NCBI RefSeq assembly: GCF_001665685.1
Contig: NZ_LZTB01000075.1
Coordinates: 62,001-126,000, forward strand
DNA: 64,000 nt
DNA from: Mycobacterium sp. 852013-50091_SCH5140682
GTDB taxonomy: Bacteria > Actinomycetota > Actinomycetes > Mycobacteriales > Mycobacteriaceae
Reading direction: 5' to 3'
The translations under genes were made by a program, and so were the position numbers. Every line of letters starts with the position of its first letter. Within the stretch, counting starts at the first letter, position 1. A model generated the notes under the pieces. It had not been told where the DNA came from. It worked only from the letters and a program-made list of their open reading frames with translations, and did no database searches. This document shows positions 55,030 through 63,140 of this stretch, one piece after another.

Positions 55030-56775
55030 GTGACTGACCCGATCTCTGCACCGGGCGACGGGCAAACCCTCCTCGGACCTGAACAACGTGCGCAAGCTTG
55101 GCAGCAACTGAGCGACGAGCAGTTCGATGTCGTCGTCATCGGCGGCGGCGTTGTCGGCGCCGGTGCGGCCTTGGATGCGGCCACCCGAGGGCTCAAGGTT
55201 GCTTTGGTCGAAGCCCGGGATTTCGCATCGGGCACGTCCAGTCGCAGCTCGAAGATGTTCCACGGCGGCCTGCGCTACCTGGAGCAACTGGAGTTCGGCC
55301 TGGTGCGCGAAGCCCTCCACGAGCGCGAGTTGAGCCTGACGACCCTGGCGCCGCACCTGGTCAAACCGCTGCCGTTTCTGTTCCCGCTCACCAACCGGTG
55401 GTGGGAGCGTCCGTACGTGGCAGCCGGGATATTCCTGTACGACCAGCTCGGTGGCGCGAAATCCGTTCCGGCACAAAAGCATCTGTTCAAAGCGGGGGCG
55501 CTGCGGCTGGCGCCCGGCCTCAAACGCAGCTCACTGATCGGCGGGATCCGGTACTACGACACCGTCGTCGACGACGCCAGGCACACCATGACGGTGGCCC
55601 GGACCGCGGCGCATTACGGCGCGGTGGTTCGGACCTCGACCCAGGTGGTCGCCCTGCTCCGCGAGGGCGACCGGGTCACCGGTGTGGTGGTGCGTGATTC
55701 GGAGAACGGAGCCGTCACCGAGGTCCGTGGCCACGTCGTGGTCAACGCAACCGGCGTATGGACCGATGAGATCCAGGCCCTCTCCAAGCAGCGCGGCCGG
55801 TTTCGGGTGCGCGCGTCCAAGGGCGTGCACATCGTGGTGCCGCGGGACCGCATCGTCAGCGAGGTCGCGATCATCCTGCGCACCGAGAAGTCGGTGCTGT
55901 TCGTCATCCCGTGGGGCACGCACTGGATCATCGGGACCACCGACACCGATTGGAACCTCGACCTGGCCCATCCGGCGGCCACCAAGGCCGATATCGACTA
56001 CCTCCTCGGCCACGTCAACACGGTGCTGGCCACCCCGCTGACCCACGACGACATCGACGGCGTGTACGCCGGGCTGCGTCCGCTGCTGGCCGGTGAGAGC
56101 GAGGAGACTTCCAAGCTGTCACGTGAGCATGCCGTCGCGGTGCCGGCCCCCGGGCTGGTGGCGATCGCCGGCGGCAAGTACACCACCTATCGGGTGATGG
56201 GGGAGGACGCCATCGATGCGGCGGCCGAGTTCGTCCCGACCCGGGTGGCGACGTCGATCACCGAGAAGGTGCCGCTGATGGGCGCCGACGGTTATTTCGC
56301 GCTCATCAACCAGACCGAGCATGTCGGCGCGCATTACGGTCTGCATCCGTACCGGGTGCGGCATCTGCTCGACCGGTACGGCTCGCTGATCGGTGAGGTG
56401 CTCAAGATGGCAGAGGGACGGCCCCACCTCCTCGAGCCGATCTCCGCGGCGCCGGTGTATCTGAAGGTGGAAGCCTGGTACGCGGCGGCCGCCGAGGGCG
56501 CTCTGCACCTGGAGGACATCCTGGCCCGGCGCATGCGGGTCTCGATCGAATACCCGCACCGCGGTGTCGACTGTGCTCGCGAGGTCGCCGAAGTCGTTGC
56601 GCCGATATTGGGTTGGAGCACCGAGGATATCGACCGCGAGGTCGCCACGTATCTCGCGCGGGTTGAGGCCGAGGTGTTGTCGCAGACGCAGCCCGACGAC
56701 GAGTCCGCCGATGCGCTGCGCCAGGCCGCACCCGAGGCGCGCGCCGAGATTCTCGAGCCCGTGCCGCTCAATTGA
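55030..56775 (+). CDS. glpD2: Glycerol-3-phosphate dehydrogenase (respiratory, FAD)
   Basis: 581 residues. FAD motif VVIGGGVVGAGAALDAATRGLKVALVEARDFASGTSSRSSKMFHGGLRYLEQ at residues 35-90 is the GlpD signature, with KMFHGGLRYLE as the conserved active-site stretch; GTTDTDW near 305 and GLRPLL near 335 follow, and a C-terminal DAO_C domain of about 125 residues completes it. It oxidises glycerol 3-phosphate to dihydroxyacetone phosphate and gives electrons to menaquinone. Second gene after lpdA, 74 bases away. Matches Rv3302c. Confidence 0.94.
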   Translation: MTDPISAPGDGQTLLGPEQRAQAWQQLSDEQFDVVVIGGGVVGAGAALDAATRGLKVALVEARDFASGTSSRSSKMFHGGLRYLEQLEFGLVREALHERELSLTTLAPHLVKPLPFLFPLTNRWWERPYVAAGIFLYDQLGGAKSVPAQKHLFKAGALRLAPGLKRSSLIGGIRYYDTVVDDARHTMTVARTAAHYGAVVRTSTQVVALLREGDRVTGVVVRDSENGAVTEVRGHVVVNATGVWTDEIQALSKQRGRFRVRASKGVHIVVPRDRIVSEVAIILRTEKSVLFVIPWGTHWIIGTTDTDWNLDLAHPAATKADIDYLLGHVNTVLATPLTHDDIDGVYAGLRPLLAGESEETSKLSREHAVAVPAPGLVAIAGGKYTTYRVMGEDAIDAAAEFVPTRVATSITEKVPLMGADGYFALINQTEHVGAHYGLHPYRVRHLLDRYGSLIGEVLKMAEGRPHLLEPISAAPVYLKVEAWYAAAAEGALHLEDILARRMRVSIEYPHRGVDCAREVAEVVAPILGWSTEDIDREVATYLARVEAEVLSQTQPDDESADALRQAAPEARAEILEPVPLN

Positions 56776-57623
56776 GAAGGCCCGCCCCGCTGCCGGTGCG
56801 CGACGGGCTGGGCCCGGCGCGGTTGCGGTTGTGGGGCGGCAACGTGTTCGACGAGTTGCAGACGCGGTTCGGGATCGGCGCGAAAGTGCTTGCCGGAGAA
56901 GTGGTGTGCGCGGACGGTTCGATCGTCGATGCGGCGACGACGCTGCGGGCAGGCGCGCATGTGTTCTTCTACCGCGACCTGCCTGACGAGATAACCGTGC
57001 CGTTCGACATCCCCATCCTGTACCGCGACGACGACATCGTCGTCGTCGACAAGCCGCACTTCCTGGCCACCATGCCTCGTGGTGGACACGTCGCGCAGAC
57101 CGCGCTCGTGCGGCTGCGCCGGGAGTTGAACCTGCTGGAGCTGAGCCCCGCGCACCGGCTGGACCGCCTCACCGCCGGGGTGCTGCTGCTCACCACACGT
57201 CGTGAGTTGCGTGGCCGATACCAGACGCTGTTCGCCCGCGGCGCGGTGCGCAAGACCTACGTGGCGCGGGCGCCCGGGACACCCAACACCGCGCTGCCCA
57301 CTGTGCTGCGCAGTCGGATCATCAAGGAGCGCGGGCGTTTACAGGCTTTCGAGGAACCCGGCGAGCCCAACGCCGAGACGCTCGTCGAGGCACTCGGTGA
57401 CGGCCTCTACCGACTGACCCCACATACCGGGCGCACCCACCAGCTGCGCGTGCACATGACGTCCCTGGGTGTGCCGATCCTCGGTGATCCGTTGTACCCC
57501 AACGTGATCGACGTGGCGCCTGACGACTTCAGCGCGCCTCTGCAGCTGCTGGCGCAGCGTCTGGAATTCGAGGATCCGGTGACCGGCCGGACGCGCGAGT
57601 TCGTCAGCCGCCGCACCTTGTGA
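56772..57623 (+). CDS. RluA-family pseudouridine synthase
   Basis: 283 residues from TTG 56772, overlapping the glpD2 stop (TTGA). The catalytic aspartate is in AHRLDRLTAGVLLLTT near residue 133; VVVDKPHFLATMPRG near 92, ARGAVRKTYVARA near 155 and LTPHTGRTHQLRVHMTSLGVPILGDPLYP near 215 are the other RluA motifs. It isomerises uridine in rRNA or tRNA. Matches Rv3300c in the same position. The target uridine cannot be deduced. Confidence 0.9.
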   Translation: MRRPAPLPVRDGLGPARLRLWGGNVFDELQTRFGIGAKVLAGEVVCADGSIVDAATTLRAGAHVFFYRDLPDEITVPFDIPILYRDDDIVVVDKPHFLATMPRGGHVAQTALVRLRRELNLLELSPAHRLDRLTAGVLLLTTRRELRGRYQTLFARGAVRKTYVARAPGTPNTALPTVLRSRIIKERGRLQAFEEPGEPNAETLVEALGDGLYRLTPHTGRTHQLRVHMTSLGVPILGDPLYPNVIDVAPDDFSAPLQLLAQRLEFEDPVTGRTREFVSRRTL

Positions 57624-57627
57624 CGGC

Positions 57628-59514
57628 TCAGCTGCGGCCGGGCGCCGGCTCGGTGCCACCCGCAGCGATCACCGCACGATTCTGAGCGGCGACGGCGGCA
57701 ACGTCGACCTTGACCAGCCTGCGGTCGTAGCTGAGGTAGCCGTTCACCTCATTCTCGACATCGGTTGTCTGCGTGTAGATCGCGCCAGATAGGCCACCGA
57801 CACGGACCTGCCGTTCCAGATCGCGGCCGATGTCGAGATACCGCTTGGTCAATTGTGCTTGGTCGCCGGTCATCTCGTAGGCCTCCGGCGGACCCGGCCA
57901 CCGATTGTCCGGCAGCACCAGCCCGATGCCGCCGTACTCGCCGATCATGGCCGCCCGCCCGTCATGTACGGCGGTGCCGCCCGGGCCGACGTAAGTGTGG
58001 TCGTCGTAGATGTCACCGGCGCCGCTGTCGGGGCGCGACTTGCAGCAGTTGACCCCGCTCTCGGCGTCCACCAGCCTCGTCGGGTCTTGGGCCTTGACCT
58101 GATTGGCGATTCGCGCGGTGTCGTATTCGCCCCAGCCCTCGTTGAACGGCACCCATCCGACGATCGAGGTGACGTTGTGCAGCTGATCGACGATCTGCGA
58201 CAGCTCCTTCTCGAACTGCCCTTTCGCGTCGGGAGGCGGGTCGGGGTCAGGGCCCCATGGGCCGCCGATCGGCACGCCAAGAGATGGCATGTCCTGCAGC
58301 ACCATCAAGCCCAGTTTGTCGGCCCAGTAGTACCAGCGGGCCGGCTCCACCTTGGCGTGTTTGCGAACGGTGTTGAGCCCCAGCTTCTTTACCTGCTCGA
58401 GGTCCGATTTCAGTGCGTCGTCGGTGGGTGCGGTGTAGATACCGTCGGGCCAGTAACCCTGATCCAGAACGCCTTGCAGGAAGGCGATCTGGTTGTTCAG
58501 CGCGATGCGCGGACGGCCCTGCGCGTCCCTGACGAGGCCGATGGTGCGCAGCCCGCCGTAGCTGGAAACCTCGTCGACCATCTTCCCGGACCGGTTGATC
58601 AGCCAGACCTTGATGCCGTACAGGTAGGGATCGTCGGGCGTCCAAAGGTGTGGGGCTGGCACCGGGACCCGAATTGTGTCGCCGGGCTTGCCGGATGCGC
58701 GGGCCACCTCGCGGCCGTCACGCGCGGCGACAGACACGACGACGTGCCCGGGATCGGGACCGGTGATCGCGGGTGTGACGGCGAAACTGCTGAGGTCCGG
58801 CGTGATGTCCAGCTTGCTGACGTGCGTCGCCCGCACCGGCTCCATCCACACGGTCTGCCAGATACCCGATGCGCCGGTGTAGGTGAGCCCGTGCGGCTGG
58901 TTGCGTTGCTTGCCGACGGCGTACGGGCTGTTCTCGTTGTGGTCCTCGACCCGCACGGCCAGGCTCTGCGGGCCAGGCCATTGCAGGGCGTCGGTGATAT
59001 CCACGGTGAAACTGGTGTAGCCGCCCTCGTGGTAGCCGACCTGACGGTTGTTGACCCAGACGGTGGCAACCTGGTCGACGGCACCGAAGTGCAACAACAC
59101 CCGTTGGCCCCACCAGGTACGCGGAACCTTCAGCGTCTTGTGGTACCACATCTGATCGTCGTGACGCTGGATGCCGGACAGCGCGGACTCTGTCGGATAG
59201 GGCACCAGGATGCGCTCGTGATAGTCGTTGGGCCCCGGAGGATTTGGCGCCGACCAACCGGTGTAGTCCCAACCGCCGTTGAGGTTCCGCCAGTGCGTGC
59301 GGGCCATCTGGGGGCGCGGGTATTCCGGCAACGCGTGTGCGAGATCGACCAGCTGCGTCCACGGGGTGGACAGCGGCGGTTGCCGGTGCTGCCAGCTGTC
59401 GATCGCGTGCGCGGGTACCGGGAAGGCGACGCCGGCACCCAGTACGAGTACCGCCACCAGGAGCCGCAGCACCCATGCCCCGCGCAGATGCCACGCGCGT
59501 GCGCCGGCGTCCAT
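57628..59514 (-). CDS. Secreted glycoside hydrolase family 2 (beta-galactosidase/glucuronidase-like)
   Basis: 628 residues. A Sec signal (RLLVAVLVLGAGVAFPVPAHA, ending near residue 37) is followed by the GH2 sugar-binding domain (WRNLNGGWDYTGW; LLHFGAVDQVATVWVNNRQVGYHEGGYTSFTVDITD), an Ig-like domain and a TIM barrel. The acid/base is the glutamate of PFNEGWGEYD (near residue 457) and the nucleophile that of IGEYGGIG (near 525). It probably acts on plant or microbial glycans outside the cell or in the periplasm. Uncommon in mycobacteria. It converges with the pseudouridine synthase (four bases). Confidence 0.85.
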   Translation of the reverse strand: MDAGARAWHLRGAWVLRLLVAVLVLGAGVAFPVPAHAIDSWQHRQPPLSTPWTQLVDLAHALPEYPRPQMARTHWRNLNGGWDYTGWSAPNPPGPNDYHERILVPYPTESALSGIQRHDDQMWYHKTLKVPRTWWGQRVLLHFGAVDQVATVWVNNRQVGYHEGGYTSFTVDITDALQWPGPQSLAVRVEDHNENSPYAVGKQRNQPHGLTYTGASGIWQTVWMEPVRATHVSKLDITPDLSSFAVTPAITGPDPGHVVVSVAARDGREVARASGKPGDTIRVPVPAPHLWTPDDPYLYGIKVWLINRSGKMVDEVSSYGGLRTIGLVRDAQGRPRIALNNQIAFLQGVLDQGYWPDGIYTAPTDDALKSDLEQVKKLGLNTVRKHAKVEPARWYYWADKLGLMVLQDMPSLGVPIGGPWGPDPDPPPDAKGQFEKELSQIVDQLHNVTSIVGWVPFNEGWGEYDTARIANQVKAQDPTRLVDAESGVNCCKSRPDSGAGDIYDDHTYVGPGGTAVHDGRAAMIGEYGGIGLVLPDNRWPGPPEAYEMTGDQAQLTKRYLDIGRDLERQVRVGGLSGAIYTQTTDVENEVNGYLSYDRRLVKVDVAAVAAQNRAVIAAGGTEPAPGRS

Positions 59515-59867
59515 GATCGTTCCCCCACAGATCGACGTTCAGTGTCCCCATCAGCAACGCTGCTGGTGTAGTGCCGGCCAGATCCCCGCCGCACATGCCG
59601 AACGGATCGAGCGACCAATGGCGAGACTGGCACAGTCCCCGCGGCTCGACCGCCGATACATGAATCGACGGCACAGCACCGTTCGTTACAACCCCCACCG
59701 TACCGAACGCCACATCGGGGGTGAACTGCTTGTTCGCTGCCAATTATCAAGGCCGGTAAGCAGTTTCCCGTGGTAGGCGGTGCGACGGTGCTTACCGGCA
59801 CTGCGACCTCCCGACCAGCGACAGCAGATACGTCCAGCGTCGAACTGGCACGTGTTCTACTGACGGG
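59515..59867. other. 353-bp intergenic region with a long inverted repeat
   Basis: No gene is supported here. It carries promoters for the GH2 gene (leftwards) and the SDR gene (rightwards). CCGGTAAGCA (59753-59762) and TGCTTACCGG (59789-59798) are a perfect 10-bp inverted repeat around a 26-base loop, about 70 bases before the SDR start. It may be a regulator site pair with a 36-bp period, or a stem-loop. Confidence 0.55.
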
Positions 59868-60638
59868 GTGGACCGTCAGAAATTTGACCAGCTGTTCGAC
59901 ATGACCGACCGCAGCGTCATCGTGACCGGCGGAACCCGCGGCATCGGATTGGCCTTGGCCGAGGGGTTCGTGCTCGCGGGCGCGAAAGTCGCGGTGGCCA
60001 GCCGGAAGGCCGACGCATGCGAGGCCGCCGCCGCGCACCTGCGCGAGTTGGGCGGTGAGGCCATCGGTGTGCCCACCCACAGCGGCAACATCGACGACCT
60101 CGGCGCGCTGGTGGACCGCACCGTGGCCGAGTTCGGCGGGGTCGACGTGGTGGTCAACAATGCTGCCAACGCATTGGCGCAACCGCTCGGGTCGATGACG
60201 CCCGAGGCGTGGGCCAAGTCCTACGAGGTCAACTTGCGTGGTCCGGTGTTCCTGGTGCAGCACGCACTGCCGTATCTCAAGGAGAGTCCGCACGCCGCAG
60301 TGCTCAACATGGTCTCGGTCGGCGCGTTCAACTTCGCACCCGCACTGTCCATCTACGCATCCGGTAAGGCGGCGCTGATGTCGGTGACCCGGTCGATGGC
60401 CGCGGAGTTCACGCCGTTCAACATCCGGGTCAACGCGATCGCGCCGGGGCCGGTCGACACTGACATGATCCGCAACAATCCGCAGGAGGCCATCGACCAC
60501 ATGGTCGGGGGGACGCTGATGAACCGGCTGGCCACGCCCGACGAGATGGTCGGCGCAGCCTTGTTGCTGTGTTCGGACGCCGGCAGTTACATGACCGGCC
60601 AGGTGATCATCGTCGACGGCGGCGGGACGCCCCGGTGA
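59868..60638 (+). CDS. Short-chain dehydrogenase/reductase (SDR), classical type
   Basis: 256 residues. Cofactor motif VTGGTRGIGLALAEG near residue 20, NNAAN near 100, catalytic Ser in LNMVSVGAFN near 148, and Y163-x3-K167 in SIYASGKAAL; ITVDGG-type end is IVDGGGTPR. It reduces or oxidises a carbonyl with NAD(P)H; the TGGTRGIG with a following charged residue pattern (ASRKADA) suggests NADP. Substrate not evident. GTG 59868. It overlaps the following gene by GTGA. Confidence 0.88.
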   Translation: MDRQKFDQLFDMTDRSVIVTGGTRGIGLALAEGFVLAGAKVAVASRKADACEAAAAHLRELGGEAIGVPTHSGNIDDLGALVDRTVAEFGGVDVVVNNAANALAQPLGSMTPEAWAKSYEVNLRGPVFLVQHALPYLKESPHAAVLNMVSVGAFNFAPALSIYASGKAALMSVTRSMAAEFTPFNIRVNAIAPGPVDTDMIRNNPQEAIDHMVGGTLMNRLATPDEMVGAALLLCSDAGSYMTGQVIIVDGGGTPR

Positions 60639-61252
60639 CGGCGATGGGCGAAGGCGAATTCACCCGGCCGGTCGAACTCGCCGGGGTCGACGGCACCCGA
60701 GTCCGGCGTAGTCGGGCAGGCCTCCAGTTGACGTTGCGTCCGGAGGGCATGACATTGGTGCGTGACGGCGCAGCGACCGAGATCGCCTGGCATGAGATCA
60801 CGGGCATCACGCAGATCGCGATGATGCCGCGGTGGTCTACCACCAAAGCCTGGGCCATCATGGGCCCGGCAGGTCCGATTTATCCCTACGAGTTCGACAA
60901 ACAGTGGACGACTGGGCCGATCGGACGTTGGCTGGCGCATTACCGGCCCGATCTCGAACTGCCCGATGCGTCCGATGCCGTGACGCTGCCGCTCGGCATA
61001 CCGCAGCGGATCTACCCGTGGGTGATCGCACCTGGTGTGCTCATCGGCGTCGTCGCCCAAAAGATGATGGGCACGTCACTACTGGTGTCAGTCTTCGGGA
61101 CCGTCGGTTGTCTGGCCGTGATTCTGTTGTGCGTCAGCTCACCTCGAAGAGTTCGCATCGCAGGCGGTGTCGCAGTGACGATCGGGTGTGTGTCGGTGCT
61201 GGTCGCGGGTCTGGCGTGGCTGATCGGTGCTGCCGGGCTATCGTCGCTGTGA
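60635..61252 (+). CDS. Membrane protein of unknown function after the SDR gene
   Basis: 205 residues from GTG 60635 (GTGA overlap with the SDR stop). The first 130 residues are a soluble PH-like or bPH-type domain (LTLRPEGMTLVRDGAATEIAWHEITGITQI) and the C-terminus has three transmembrane helices (WVIAPGVLIGVVAQ; SLLVSVFGTVGCLAVILLC; IAGGVAVTIGCVSVLVAGLAWLIG). No family recognised. Translational coupling suggests that it works with the SDR. Confidence 0.65.
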   Translation: MTAMGEGEFTRPVELAGVDGTRVRRSRAGLQLTLRPEGMTLVRDGAATEIAWHEITGITQIAMMPRWSTTKAWAIMGPAGPIYPYEFDKQWTTGPIGRWLAHYRPDLELPDASDAVTLPLGIPQRIYPWVIAPGVLIGVVAQKMMGTSLLVSVFGTVGCLAVILLCVSSPRRVRIAGGVAVTIGCVSVLVAGLAWLIGAAGLSSL

Positions 61253-61274
61253 CGCCGCGGCATCCGCCCGGCCG

Positions 61275-61964
61275 CTAATTTTCGCTGTGCCAGCCCTGCA
61301 CGCCGACGGCGATCATGCGCAGTTGCTTGATCGCGGTGCGATGAATCGCATCCACACTTTGGGCGTCCGCTGCGTCTTCTAGGGCCTCGGCGATCGAGAT
61401 CATCGCATTGACGAACAGGTTGGCGAGGATGTTGAGATCCTCGCTGCTCCACTCGGTCAGACCGGGGAAGCGGGCCAGGTCGATCGCCAGTTCCGAGGTG
61501 ATCAGCCGGATCTCGGTGCGGATGGCATAGCGCAGCACCGAGACCCCACTGTTGCGTTCGCGGGAGATGAACCGCCAGTGTTCGCGGCGCTCGTTGACGC
61601 TGCTGATGAGGATGTCGGCCGAGGATTCGATGACGCGACGCGGGTCGAGCTTGCCTGCGCGGGCGCCGCGCAGCATGTCGCGCAAGGACCGGAAGGACTC
61701 GTCGATGAGCACCAGACCGAGGGCGTCCATCGAATCGAAATGGCGGTAGAACGCGGCAGGCACGATGCCGGCCTGACGGGTCACCTCCCGCAGGCTCAGC
61801 GAGCTGAAGCTCTGTTCCTCCAGCAGTGTGAGCGCGGCGGCGATGATCGCGCGGCGGGTCGCTTCTTTGCGTTCTTCACGAGACAGCGGGTCCCGCGAGC
61901 GCGATGACTCTGAGCTGCGCGGTCGTGATCTCGGTGTTCGTGAATTGGGCGTACGGGTGTTCAC
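61275..61964 (-). CDS. TetR-family regulator of the desaturase module
   Basis: 229 residues from GTG 61964. The DNA-binding part, RREERKEATRRAIIAAALTLLEEQSFSSLSLREVTRQAGIVPAAFYRHFDSMDALG after an Arg/Ser-rich arm of 20 residues, is like FabR/DesT-type lipid regulators (the family ends in FYRHF). The large C-terminal domain is typical of FabR (TetR_C_33-like). It is divergent from the reductase/desaturase genes and probably senses acyl-CoA or fatty acids to control them. The stop lies 22 bases from the preceding convergent gene. Confidence 0.82.
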   Translation of the reverse strand: MNTRTPNSRTPRSRPRSSESSRSRDPLSREERKEATRRAIIAAALTLLEEQSFSSLSLREVTRQAGIVPAAFYRHFDSMDALGLVLIDESFRSLRDMLRGARAGKLDPRRVIESSADILISSVNERREHWRFISRERNSGVSVLRYAIRTEIRLITSELAIDLARFPGLTEWSSEDLNILANLFVNAMISIAEALEDAADAQSVDAIHRTAIKQLRMIAVGVQGWHSEN

Positions 61965-61999
61965 TGATGTGAAGCGTACCACAACCAGCAATTTCACCG

Positions 62000-62030
62000 T
62001 TGACAGCCCCCTTGTTACCGGCGGTACTGT
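62000..62030 (+). promoter_or_regulatory. Promoter of the reductase-desaturase operon with overlapping operator
   Basis: TTGACA (62000-62005) and TACTGT (62025-62030) are -35 and -10 elements with a 19-base spacer; TACTGT ends six bases before ATG 62037, so the mRNA is leaderless. TACCGGCGGTA (62016-62026), a perfect 5-1-5 palindrome, overlaps the -10 and is the likely TetR operator. Confidence 0.6.
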
Positions 62031-62036
62031 GCACAC

Positions 62037-63107
62037 ATGTTCACTCAAACTTTGACAGCGGGAGTTCGCCGGCGGGTATCCAGCTCGTCGCTGGTGAACC
62101 TGCTGACCGGACCCCATGGGGTCGACAGATACACCGAGCTGGTGGAGCCGACCTGGACGCGCGGCGACGCTCGCGCCAAGGTGATCGCGGTGCGGCGCCA
62201 GACGCCGCGCAGCGTCACGCTGACCCTGGAACCGAACGACGCGTTCACCGGATTCCGGGCCGGCCAGCACATCAACCTGTCCGTCGAGATCAATGGGCGG
62301 CGCCGCACACGGTGCTATTCGCCCGCAAGCGCCGAAGGCGCGGGCACCATCGAGCTGACGATCGGCCGCCACGACGGCGGCCTGGTGTCGAACTACCTGT
62401 GCGACCACGCCTACGCGGGCATGGTGCTGGGGCTGGACTCCGTCGGCGGTGACTTCGTGATGCCGGCCGTGCGGCCGCGTCGCATCCTGTTCGTGTCCGG
62501 CGGCAGCGGCATCACCCCGGTGTTGTCGATGCTGAGGACGCTGCGGGCCGAGGGCTTCACCGGCGAGGTCGCCTTCGTCCATTACGCACGCACCGTCAAT
62601 GAGGCCTGCTACCGGTCGGAGCTCGCAGCGATGCGCGGTGTGCGGGTGCTGCACGGCTACACGCGCGGCGGCCAGGGCGAGGTGACCGGGCACTTCGACG
62701 CCGGACACCTGGCCGCGGCGTTCCCTGGGGCCGCTCCGGACGCGGTCTACGTCTGCGGGCCCGCAGCACTCGTCGACGCCGTGCGCGAACTGTGCCCCGA
62801 CGCGCAATCAGAAAGCTTCGTGCCGCCGACGTTCACGGTCACCGCTGAAGCGACCGGAGGTGCTGTCACCTTCACCAACAGCAACATCACCGTGACCGAT
62901 GACGGTCAACCGTTGCTCGCGCAGGCCGAGGCCGCAGGCCTGACACCGGAAAGTGGCTGCCGCATGGGCATCTGCCACAGCTGCACGCGGTTCAAAACCC
63001 GTGGTGCCGTGCGCAACCTGATTACCGGCGCGGTGTCCAGCGCTGATTGCGAAGACATCCAGATCTGCGTCACCGCACCTGTCGGCGACGTCGACATCGA
63101 CCTCTGA
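62037..63107 (+). CDS. Ferredoxin reductase of an acyl-desaturase system (Rv3230c-like)
   Basis: 356 residues. Order: unique N-terminal arm, FAD domain (RCYSPASAEG near residue 95, RxYS motif), NAD(P) domain (FVSGGSGITPVLSML near 155, VYVCGPAALVDAV near 238) and a C-terminal plant-type 2Fe-2S domain with the C-R-M-G-I-C-H-S-C motif near residue 308 and the last Cys in DIQICVTAP. It carries electrons from NADPH to the adjacent membrane desaturase, as Rv3230c does for DesA3. Leaderless ATG 62037. Confidence 0.9.
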   Translation: MFTQTLTAGVRRRVSSSSLVNLLTGPHGVDRYTELVEPTWTRGDARAKVIAVRRQTPRSVTLTLEPNDAFTGFRAGQHINLSVEINGRRRTRCYSPASAEGAGTIELTIGRHDGGLVSNYLCDHAYAGMVLGLDSVGGDFVMPAVRPRRILFVSGGSGITPVLSMLRTLRAEGFTGEVAFVHYARTVNEACYRSELAAMRGVRVLHGYTRGGQGEVTGHFDAGHLAAAFPGAAPDAVYVCGPAALVDAVRELCPDAQSESFVPPTFTVTAEATGGAVTFTNSNITVTDDGQPLLAQAEAAGLTPESGCRMGICHSCTRFKTRGAVRNLITGAVSSADCEDIQICVTAPVGDVDIDL

Positions 63108-63140
63108 CCCCAGATCTCTCCAACCCGAAAGGACCCTCAC

